This document shows, piece after piece, positions 26,054 through 32,417 of a stretch of 53,138 nucleotides of DNA (positions are counted from its first letter, which is position 1; the number at the start of each line of letters is the position of its first letter). Under the pieces are notes generated by a model. That model made no database searches and had not been told where the DNA came from. It saw only the letters and a list, made by a program, of their open reading frames with translations. Made by a program: the position numbers and the translations under genes. Origin of the DNA: Myxococcales bacterium (lineage in GTDB: Bacteria > Myxococcota > Myxococcia > Myxococcales > Myxococcaceae); contig JAUXRI010000115.1 of assembly GCA_030681895.1 (NCBI GenBank), positions 1 to 53,138 on the forward strand, read 5' to 3'.

Positions 26054-26102
26054 GGAAGTCACCTCGTCAACCCACTGCGTCCAACAGCCTCGACGACGCC
26101 CG

Positions 26103-26384
26103 TCACCGCGGCTCGCCGAACTTGCCCGCGATGAGCGCGCTGATTTCACCCTGACAGGCCTCGGCGCCTTCGCCACGGCACGAGACCTTCACCACCATGC
26201 CCTGCGCGGCGGCGAGCATCAGCACGCCCATGATGGACTTGCCGTTGACGCTCTGGCCTTCGCACTCGACGTCGACTTCGCACGAGTACCGGTTCGCCAC
26301 CTTCACCAACTGCGCGGCGGCGCGGGCGTGCAGGCCCAGCGCGTTGGGAATCGTGTAACTGGCTTCAGAGAACGGGCTGCTCAC
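26103..26384 (-). CDS. ptsH: Phosphocarrier protein HPr
   Basis: The 93-residue cytoplasmic protein receives phosphate from Enzyme I on His19 in NALGLHARAAAQ; the canonical Pro of GLHARPA is Ala here. The regulatory serine region is QSVNGKSIMGVLML (Ser50, equivalent to Ser46), which suggests control by an HPr kinase. The length is slightly above the usual 85-90. The start is GTG at 26384; TAGACT lies 10 nt upstream on the minus strand (26395-26400), the same hexamer as before the 10933 gene. It lies 15 kb from ptsI and has no permease nearby, so the pair probably serves a regulatory PTS. Only 49 bp separate it from the downstream lipoprotein gene. Confidence 0.95.
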   Translation of the reverse strand: MSSPFSEASYTIPNALGLHARAAAQLVKVANRYSCEVDVECEGQSVNGKSIMGVLMLAAAQGMVVKVSCRGEGAEACQGEISALIAGKFGEPR

Positions 26385-26438
26385 GTGGGGCCACAGTCTA
26401 CGCAGGTGCAGGGGCCGTCGCGACTTTCCTGGGCACCT

Positions 26439-26768
26439 TCACCCGTCGAGCATGGCCAGCGTGATGGCTACCGCCACGATGACGAGCGGGGCTCCCACCG
26501 CGACCGGCCAGGCCCACGGGACGTCGAAACGTCTGCGGAGCTTCACGGTGACGACGACGAGCGCCACGCCGCTGACGAGCGAGGCCCCCGCGCCGACGAG
26601 CAGAATCAACGCCGCGAGCCCTGCGGCGCCCTGGCCATCACGGCTGCCGAAGGCGTGGGGCTTCATGAAGACTGTGGTGATGAAGCTGGTGACGAAGAGG
26701 CTCGCGCACGTCGCCGCGAGGGCCAGCCCGGAGCCCAGCCACCACCCAACCGAAGGACGTTCAGTCAC
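26439..26768 (-). CDS. Small membrane protein, three predicted helices
   Basis: The 109-residue product has three hydrophobic segments: WLGSGLALAATCASLFVTSF, AAGLAALILLVGAGASLVSGVALVVV and PWAWPVAVGAPLVIVAVAITLAML. A KLRRRFD basic loop suggests a cytoplasmic side. No family is recognised. It starts with GTG at 26768. A frame of equal length on the other strand has no membrane or family character and was discarded. It is 54 bp upstream of ptsH and could share its transcript, although ptsH has its own promoter-like hexamer. Confidence 0.55.
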   Translation of the reverse strand: MTERPSVGWWLGSGLALAATCASLFVTSFITTVFMKPHAFGSRDGQGAAGLAALILLVGAGASLVSGVALVVVTVKLRRRFDVPWAWPVAVGAPLVIVAVAITLAMLDG

Positions 26769-26845
26769 CCGCGCAGTGTGACCGAACCCGCGATTGGAAC
26801 AAACACACGAGCGCGCAGGGCGCCACGTAGTAGGGAGCCGCCCCC

Positions 26846-27583
26846 ATGAGTGCAGACCGGGTGCGTGGTGCCGTGGTGGTGGTTCGCGCGAAGTCGCCAG
26901 ACGAGGTGCCGTCGTGGCTGAGCGACGACGGCGAGGTCGAGCGCCTGCGCGACGGCAGCTACGTGGTGCCCGCGGGGCTGCATCGCATCGGTGACCTGCA
27001 CCACGCCGTGAAGTCCATCGCCGAGGCGATTCCGCACGACCTCTCCTTCCACGACGACGCGCGCGGCCTGCGGTGGACCCGGTTCGGCCCCATCGCCAGC
27101 AAGCCCGTCATCAAGCGAGGCGGGAAGGCGTCGTACGACCTCGACTACGAGACGTGCGTGAGCGCCGTCGGCCTGTGGGTGCCGGTGGCGAAGGTGACGC
27201 AGCGCCAGGCCGTGCAGGCGATGGAGGGCGCGCTCAAGCAGCAGCGGCCCGTCGAGAAGGCGCCGGTGGTCGAGCCCGACGAGGATGACGAGGCCGACGC
27301 CGGCCCGCAGCACCGCAACGTCGTCGTGGTGCGCGGCGCTCCCAAGGCGCTGCCGAAAGAGTTCGTGGTGCTGATGCGCCTGCAGGACGGCACGGTGCTG
27401 GGCGTGGGCCCGCGCAACCGGGTCTGGGTCGACTGGCTCAAGAAGAACGTGCCGCTCGAGAACCTGCGGCTGCTGCGCGGGCCGGTGAGCGACGCGCTCC
27501 TCAAGGAGATGCTGAGCTTCGACATGCTCGACGCCGCGTGCCGGCTCCAGGGCCAGCCGCTGCTGGTGATGAAGCCGTCGTAG
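26846..27583 (+). CDS. Hypothetical protein with acidic linker
   Basis: The 245-residue soluble protein has no signal or membrane segment. An N-terminal half of about 130 residues (VVVVRAKSPDEVPSWL and later SYDLDYETCVSAVGLWVPVAKV) is joined by an acidic linker (EPDEDDEADAGPQ, about 144-156) to a C-terminal domain (LPKEFVVLMRLQDGTVLGVG and VWVDWLKKNVPLENLRLLRG). I do not recognise it. Its last 23 codons (LSFDMLDAACRLQGQ and on) are the source of a decayed tandem duplication that fills the downstream gap. The ATG at 26846 follows GGGAG at 11 nt. Confidence 0.6.
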   Translation: MSADRVRGAVVVVRAKSPDEVPSWLSDDGEVERLRDGSYVVPAGLHRIGDLHHAVKSIAEAIPHDLSFHDDARGLRWTRFGPIASKPVIKRGGKASYDLDYETCVSAVGLWVPVAKVTQRQAVQAMEGALKQQRPVEKAPVVEPDEDDEADAGPQHRNVVVVRGAPKALPKEFVVLMRLQDGTVLGVGPRNRVWVDWLKKNVPLENLRLLRGPVSDALLKEMLSFDMLDAACRLQGQPLLVMKPS

Positions 27584-27820
27584 CTCTCGCAGCGCTGCTC
27601 AGCTTCGACAGTCTGAACGCCGCGTGCCGCTCCAGGTCTGGCTGCTGGTGGTGAATTCGTCGGAGCTCTCGCAGCGCTACTCAGCTTCGACAGACTGAAC
27701 GCCGCGTGCCGCTCCAGGGCCGGCTGCTGGTGACGAATTCGTCGGAGCGCGTGGCAGAGACGCTCAGCGCGGCGTGCCGGCTCCACGGCTGTCGCTGCTC
27801 GTGATGAAGCCGTCGGAGCT
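27514..27820 (+). repeat. Tandemly reiterated 3' end of the 26846 gene
   Basis: The last ~70 bp of the 26846 gene recur three more times after its stop codon. The marker CGCCGCGTG(CC) is at 27532, 27618, 27700 and, with one change, 27768, giving steps of 86, 82 and 68 bp. Each copy also carries AGCTTCGACA or a relic, CTCCAGG and GCTGCTGGTG. GTGATGAAGCCGTCG from the gene end recurs at 27801-27815, directly before the next gene. Single-base indels put the copies in different frames, so they are non-coding relics. Confidence 0.88.
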
Positions 27821-27836
27821 GTGGCAGCATACCGAG

Positions 27837-29171
27837 ATGCTCCGACTCGTCGTGCTTGCGCTGGTGGGCTCCGGCTGTTCGCAGATGATGATGACGGTCG
27901 ACGGCGGCGCTGGTGGTGGCCGGGGTGGTGGCGGGGCCGGCGGCGGTGCTGCGGCTGCCTTCACCATCGTCGAGCTCGACGCGAACTCGCGCGGCCTCTT
28001 CTCGCTCGCGATGGCGGTCGACCCTGCTGATGGGCGCGTCGTCGTGGCCTACTTCACACCGCGCAACACGCAGACCGTCGTGGGCACCGACGACTTGAAC
28101 CTGAACGTCGTCGAGTGGCGCAACGGCGTGACGACGCCGCCACAGACGATTCGGTTCATGCAGCGCGCCCCCGGCGTCGCCATCGCGCTGCACCCGATGA
28201 CGAAGGAGCCCACCGTCGCCTTCATGGGCGGCCCCGACCGCTTCATTCCCACGGGCCCGTCGGTGTTCTGGTTTCAGCACGACGCCTCGCTCGCGACCCG
28301 CTCCGGCACCACGTGGACCGAGGTCGCCGCCCGCACCGATGGAGACGTCTGCACCAACGCGGGCGCGCCGGCGAACGGCTCCATCGTCGGGCTGTGGCCA
28401 GCGCTGCGCTTCGACGCCATGGGCCGCGTGGTGTTCGCGTACCGCGACATTCGTTTCGCCCAGAACACCACCGACTACACGGGCAGTGACCTCGAGTCCG
28501 TCGAGGGTCCGCTGAGCGCGTTGACGCCGCGGTGCGTGTTCGAGGGCTTCAACACCAAGCCCGGCATCGGCGGGCGCCTGATGATGGTGGCGGGGCCGAA
28601 TGACGAGACGGTGCTGGTGGCTGATCAGAACGTGACTGGCGCTGACACCGTCGGGCAAGACGTGGTGCTGATGCGGCGCACCGCGACGGGGTGGACGCCT
28701 CCAACCGTCGTGCTCTCGAGCGGTGACACGCAGACGGGCCCGCAGGTCGCGTGGGACCCGATGCTCGGCTACACGGTGGCCGTCGTTCGCGGCAGCATTC
28801 TCGCCTACCGCCAGTCGGCCAACGCCAGCACCTGGGAGAACGAAGAGACCGTCGTCTCGGAGGGCTCGGGAGGCTGGTACCCGTCGCTCGCCATCGACCC
28901 CGTGTCGCACGAGCCGTCGCTCGCCTACTACGCGTGCAGCCGCTCGAGCGGCGTCGCGGTGACCGGCTGTCAGACGTCGCAAGACGCGTTGCGTGTCGTG
29001 TCTCGCGGTGGTGGGCGATGGCAGACACCGGTGACGGTCGATGAAGAAGGTGGCTGGAGCCCGAAGCTCGGCTTCTTCGCGACCGGCAAGCGCGTCATCG
29101 CGTACCGGGTGGCGAACACCGCTGATGGGTCCGCGCGGGCGGGCGTGCTCAAGCTGGCCATCGAGAACTGA
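27837..29171 (+). CDS. Lipoprotein with Gly-rich linker and beta-propeller-like body
   Basis: The 444-residue product has the lipobox VGSGC (Cys14) and then a glycine/alanine linker (GGAGGGRGGGGAGGGAAAA, about 23-41). The body is made of repeated beta segments typical of sialidase-like or BNR-type propellers: LAMAVDPADGRVVVAYF, FDAMGRVVFAYRD, VAWDPMLGYTVAVV and LAIDPVSHEPSLAYY. Four or more cysteines may form disulfides. It is probably an outer-membrane surface protein; ligand unknown. The ATG at 27837 starts the lipoprotein signal, and the upstream in-frame ATG at 27804 lies inside the relic repeat. Confidence 0.75.
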   Translation: MLRLVVLALVGSGCSQMMMTVDGGAGGGRGGGGAGGGAAAAFTIVELDANSRGLFSLAMAVDPADGRVVVAYFTPRNTQTVVGTDDLNLNVVEWRNGVTTPPQTIRFMQRAPGVAIALHPMTKEPTVAFMGGPDRFIPTGPSVFWFQHDASLATRSGTTWTEVAARTDGDVCTNAGAPANGSIVGLWPALRFDAMGRVVFAYRDIRFAQNTTDYTGSDLESVEGPLSALTPRCVFEGFNTKPGIGGRLMMVAGPNDETVLVADQNVTGADTVGQDVVLMRRTATGWTPPTVVLSSGDTQTGPQVAWDPMLGYTVAVVRGSILAYRQSANASTWENEETVVSEGSGGWYPSLAIDPVSHEPSLAYYACSRSSGVAVTGCQTSQDALRVVSRGGGRWQTPVTVDEEGGWSPKLGFFATGKRVIAYRVANTADGSARAGVLKLAIEN

Positions 29172-29273
29172 GCGCAGGAGCCCGCCGTTTGGGTTGGCAT
29201 TTGACCTCCTCGACATGAAGACGACGCGCGCGGTGGTACATGGCGCCACTCGTCTCGGTGGGAGGGCGTGTCG

Positions 29274-30161
29274 ATGATTGTCCGGAAGAACCTCAAGCTC
29301 TCCGTCGTCGCGCGCGTCTCTGGGCCCCGCGTCGCGTTCTCGACGGCCTGGGCCCTGGCGCTGGTGTTCGCCTACAAGAACGGCGCGACGTTCCTCGCGG
29401 TGCCGAACGCGGCGGTGGGCCCGATGGCCGCCGCGCTGGCCATCTTCCTCGCCTTCCACAACAACGGCTCGTACGACCGCTGGTGGGAAGCGCGGAAGCA
29501 GTGGGGGCAGCTCGTCAACTCGAGCCGAACGTTCGCGCGGCAGGTGAAGGGCTTCATCGACACGGCCGCCGCGCACGGCGAGCTGATTCACCGGCACATC
29601 GCCTTCGTGCACGCGCTGCGGCTGCACCTGCGGAAACAACCCGAGCAGCTGCACGAACTGGCGCCGCTCCTTCCACACGGAGAGCTCGACGTCGTGCGCA
29701 AGTCGAGCAACGTGCCGCTCGCGTTGATGCAGCGGCAGGCCGACCGGCTGAAGGAGCTGCGCGCCGCCGGCGCCATCGGTGAGTTCCGCGCCATTCAGCT
29801 CGACCAGACGCTCACCGACCTCGCCAACGTGCAGGGCGCGTGTGAGCGCATCAAGAACACGCCGCTCCCGCGCCAGTACGAGTACTTCACGCGCCTCTTC
29901 GTCTATTTCTTCGTCCTCATCCTCCCGACGACGAACCTCGAGGCGCTCGGCTGGGCGACGCCGTTCTTCACCGTGCCCACGAGCTTCCTGTTCTTCGCGC
30001 TCGAAGGTGTCGCGTCGGTGAACGAAGACCCGTTCGAGAACCGCCTGCAGGACACGCCGATGACGGCGCTGTGCCGCACCATCGAGATCAACCTGCGCGA
30101 GCTCAACGGAGAGAAGGACGTGCCGCCGCCGATGCTGCCCGTCGACGGCTACCTCATGTAG
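29274..30161 (+). CDS. Bestrophin-family anion channel
   Basis: The 295-residue protein belongs to the bestrophin/RFP-TM (UPF0187, YneE-like) family, pentameric inner-membrane channels for chloride, bicarbonate and related anions. Diagnostic features are the helix ALAIFLAFHNNGSYDRWWEARKQW, with the family's N-x-x-YDRWWEAR segment (about 63-75), and the late segment NEDPFEN, matching the conserved D-P-F-x-N motif near the second half. Hydrophobic helices lie near 20-60 and 205-245 (LFVYFFVLILPTTNLEALGW). The ATG at 29274 has GGGAGGG 7 nt upstream; a GTG two codons earlier is possible. It is followed after 17 nt by the rhodanese/carbonic-anhydrase-like gene, so the two form an operon. Confidence 0.92.
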   Translation: MIVRKNLKLSVVARVSGPRVAFSTAWALALVFAYKNGATFLAVPNAAVGPMAAALAIFLAFHNNGSYDRWWEARKQWGQLVNSSRTFARQVKGFIDTAAAHGELIHRHIAFVHALRLHLRKQPEQLHELAPLLPHGELDVVRKSSNVPLALMQRQADRLKELRAAGAIGEFRAIQLDQTLTDLANVQGACERIKNTPLPRQYEYFTRLFVYFFVLILPTTNLEALGWATPFFTVPTSFLFFALEGVASVNEDPFENRLQDTPMTALCRTIEINLRELNGEKDVPPPMLPVDGYLM

Positions 30162-30178
30162 CGCCTGGAGCGTTCCCC

Positions 30179-31579
30179 ATGACCCCCGAAGCCCCCCTCG
30201 CCGAGCGCCTGGTGCGCGTGAACTTCACCGAGCGCTGCAACCGCAACGCCGCCGGTGTGCCTGTGGTGCCGCCCGAGTACGCCGCCGACACCGGCAAACG
30301 CGTCGCGCTCATCGACGTGCGTGACGAGGCCGACCTCACCGGGCCGCTCGGTCACATTCCCGGCGTGGTGCACGTGCCGCTCGCCGACATCGCGCGCATT
30401 CCCCAGGTGCTCGGGCACGAGCAGGTGACGGTGCTCATCTCGAACCACACCGACCGCGCGGGCCGGGCCGCGATGTTCCTCGAGGCGCTGGGCATGAAGT
30501 ACGTCGCCGCGATGGAGGGCGGCATGTCGGTCTGGAAGGCGATGGGGCTCTCGACGTCGCGCCTGACGCTCTACAAGGGCCGGCCGCTGAAGAAGCTCGA
30601 GGCGCCACCGCCGCCGCCGGCTGATGGGCTGCTGACGAAAGAGATGATTGCGACGCACGTCGGCCGGCGCGGCAGCGTGAAGTGGATGACGCTCGCGGCG
30701 TTCCTGATGCGGGGCCGGCGCAGCTGCATCGACGGGCGCGACGACCACGGCGTCATCGGCACGCCGGGCGGAGACACCGGAGAGCTCGCCCTGGCGCTCG
30801 GCGCCTACGAGGCCACCACGGGTGTCGAGCTCGAGCAGCACCACATCGACGCGCTCGTGCAGGCGTGGGTCGACACCTTCGGCCGTTTCTATCTGCACAA
30901 CGACACGCCAACCATCAACGCGCTGATTCCACAGCTGCGCGCGGACCCACGGCTGACGAAGCTGCTCGAGCCGTTGTCGCAGCCGATGCAGTGGCGAACC
31001 TTCCTCAAGTCGCCGCCGGCCGAAGCGCAGGAAGCGCTGCTCGACTGGTACACGAAGCCCGCTGCGATGGGCTGCGGGCACCTGCGCCTGATGACGCAAC
31101 ACCCGGAGCGCTACGGCGTTCGAGGCACGCTGGTGCCGCAGGTGATGCGCGCGTTCTGGACGACGCGGTGGAAGGGCGCTCCAGAGCCCGAGTACGTGGT
31201 GCTCGGCGGCAGCCACGGTGAAGGCGCCGTGGTGAACGTGACGCTCGACGAGGCGTTGTGGACGTTCAGCAAGGTGCCGCTGTTGTCACCGAGCGTCGAC
31301 GGGCTGCAGATGTTCGTGAACCACCCGCAGGTGGCCAAGGAGCTGCGCTCGCACGTGGCCGAGTTCCTGCTGCGCGTGGAGTCGTTGCTCCCGGCCGTGC
31401 CGAGACAGCGCAGCGCGCTCGTCGACACGGTGTACGAGATGGGCCAGCAGCACCTCGGGGCGACGGTGGGCGCGCTCGCCGCCGGCCTGCCCATCTTCGA
31501 GGTGCAGTTCCACGCCGGTGAGGAGTTCACCGTCACCGAGCTGCAGCAGGCCGACCTCTCGAAGCGCGCGAAGCACTGA
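30179..31579 (+). CDS. Rhodanese-like domain fused to a cadmium (zeta) carbonic anhydrase-like domain
   Basis: The 466-residue soluble protein has a rhodanese fold at about 15-125 (LIDVRDEADLTG, HIPGVVHVPLAD, MEGGMSVWKAMG). Its active-site loop reads SNHTDRAGR (88-96) with no cysteine, so it cannot be a sulfurtransferase. After a proline linker (142-148) the second domain has CIDGR (183-187), TPGGDTGE (195-202), HND (240-242), GCGHLRLM (298-305) and GSHGEGAVVNV (344-354). These match, in order, the metal-site motifs I recall from diatom CDCA1 (CVDGR, MPGG, HGD, GCGFFKLW, GSHEEKVVYIN), where Cys, His and Cys bind Cd or Zn. Cys183, His240 and Cys299 are the predicted ligands. The His-Cys spacing is 59 rather than about 10 residues, so an insertion is present. 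It is co-transcribed with the bestrophin gene. Confidence 0.7.
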   Translation: MTPEAPLAERLVRVNFTERCNRNAAGVPVVPPEYAADTGKRVALIDVRDEADLTGPLGHIPGVVHVPLADIARIPQVLGHEQVTVLISNHTDRAGRAAMFLEALGMKYVAAMEGGMSVWKAMGLSTSRLTLYKGRPLKKLEAPPPPPADGLLTKEMIATHVGRRGSVKWMTLAAFLMRGRRSCIDGRDDHGVIGTPGGDTGELALALGAYEATTGVELEQHHIDALVQAWVDTFGRFYLHNDTPTINALIPQLRADPRLTKLLEPLSQPMQWRTFLKSPPAEAQEALLDWYTKPAAMGCGHLRLMTQHPERYGVRGTLVPQVMRAFWTTRWKGAPEPEYVVLGGSHGEGAVVNVTLDEALWTFSKVPLLSPSVDGLQMFVNHPQVAKELRSHVAEFLLRVESLLPAVPRQRSALVDTVYEMGQQHLGATVGALAAGLPIFEVQFHAGEEFTVTELQQADLSKRAKH

Positions 31580-31622
31580 GCGTAACGCCGATGAATGGAG
31601 CGCGGAGGGGTGACGCGAGGTG

Positions 31623-31628
31623 TAGCGT
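31623..31628 (+). promoter_or_regulatory. Putative -10 of the 31635 gene
   Basis: TAGCGT is followed by exactly 6 nt (GACGAG) and the ATG at 31635, with no Shine-Dalgarno. The same hexamer occurs 10 nt before the kinase gene start at 6500. Confidence 0.45.
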
Positions 31629-31634
31629 GACGAG

Positions 31635-32417
31635 ATGCTCTCGCTGACGCTCGCGCTCCTCCTGAGCCAGACGCCGAAACTCGCCGCGCCGTCGTGGAAC
31701 GCCGTCGAGGTGAGCCCCGAGAAGGCACAGTTCTTCGCGCTCCACCTCTCGTCGGCGCTGCGCGACCGCGGGCTGTCAGTCATCTCCTCGCAAGACATTG
31801 CGACGCTGCTCGGGGTGGAGCGGCAGAAGCAGCTGCTCGGCTGCGGTGAAGACAGCTCCAACTGCATGGTCGAGCTGGCCAGCGCGCTCGGGGCGCAGTT
31901 GGTGTTGAGCGGCTCCATCGCGAAGCTCGAGACGACGTACCGGGTGAACCTGCGCGTCCTGCAGAGCAGCGATGGGAAGGTGGTCGCCCAGCAGGCGGTG
32001 GGGGCGGAGTCGCAAGAGCAGCTGCTCGTCGCACTCGATGACGCGGCGGCCTCGTTGGCGGCTCAGCTTCAGCCCGGAGCACCTCGAGCGAGCGCGCGCG
32101 TCCGCTCGTTCGCGTGGATTCCCGCCGCCGGCGCTGGCGCTTTTGTGGTGGTCGGTGGCGTCTTCCTCGGCCTCGCGAGTGCGAGCTCGGCCGAACTCGA
32201 CCGCAAGCTGGAGCCAGGCGTGATGAGGGACAGCCTCGGCGCCACCGTGCAGCAGGGAGAGTCGAGGGAGCGGCTCGCCTGGGCTGCCTTCGCCGTCGCG
32301 GGCGCCGCGGGCGTCACGGCGGTGCTGATGTTCCTGCTCGGCGCGCCTCCGCCAGCCACGGTGTCCGTCGCTCCAGTGAGCGGCGGCGCGGTCGCCGGCG
32401 TCGGAGGTGTCTTTTGA
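31635..32417 (+). CDS. Membrane protein with TolB-N/FlgO-like domain
   Basis: The 260-residue product has a short signal-like start (MLSLTLALLLSQT). An N-terminal domain follows with VSPEKAQFFALHLSSALRDRG, VISSQDIATLLGVERQK and ELASALGAQLVLSGSIAKLE followed by RVNLRVLQSSDGKVV. This is the pattern of TolB N-terminal/FlgO-type periplasmic domains. A GCGEDSSNC cysteine pair sits before the helix. Two membrane helices (AWIPAAGAGAFVVVGGVFLG and LAWAAFAVAGAAGVTAVLMF) follow. The architecture parallels the gene at 8279. It shares a TTGA overlap with the lipoprotein gene at 32414, so the two form an operon. Confidence 0.7.
   Translation: MLSLTLALLLSQTPKLAAPSWNAVEVSPEKAQFFALHLSSALRDRGLSVISSQDIATLLGVERQKQLLGCGEDSSNCMVELASALGAQLVLSGSIAKLETTYRVNLRVLQSSDGKVVAQQAVGAESQEQLLVALDDAAASLAAQLQPGAPRASARVRSFAWIPAAGAGAFVVVGGVFLGLASASSAELDRKLEPGVMRDSLGATVQQGESRERLAWAAFAVAGAAGVTAVLMFLLGAPPPATVSVAPVSGGAVAGVGGVF

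Noticed and set aside
26452..26781. Plus-strand 109-codon frame opposite the small membrane protein
   Set aside because: Thr/Ala/Ser-rich with no structure, while the minus strand gives three clear membrane helices with a basic loop.
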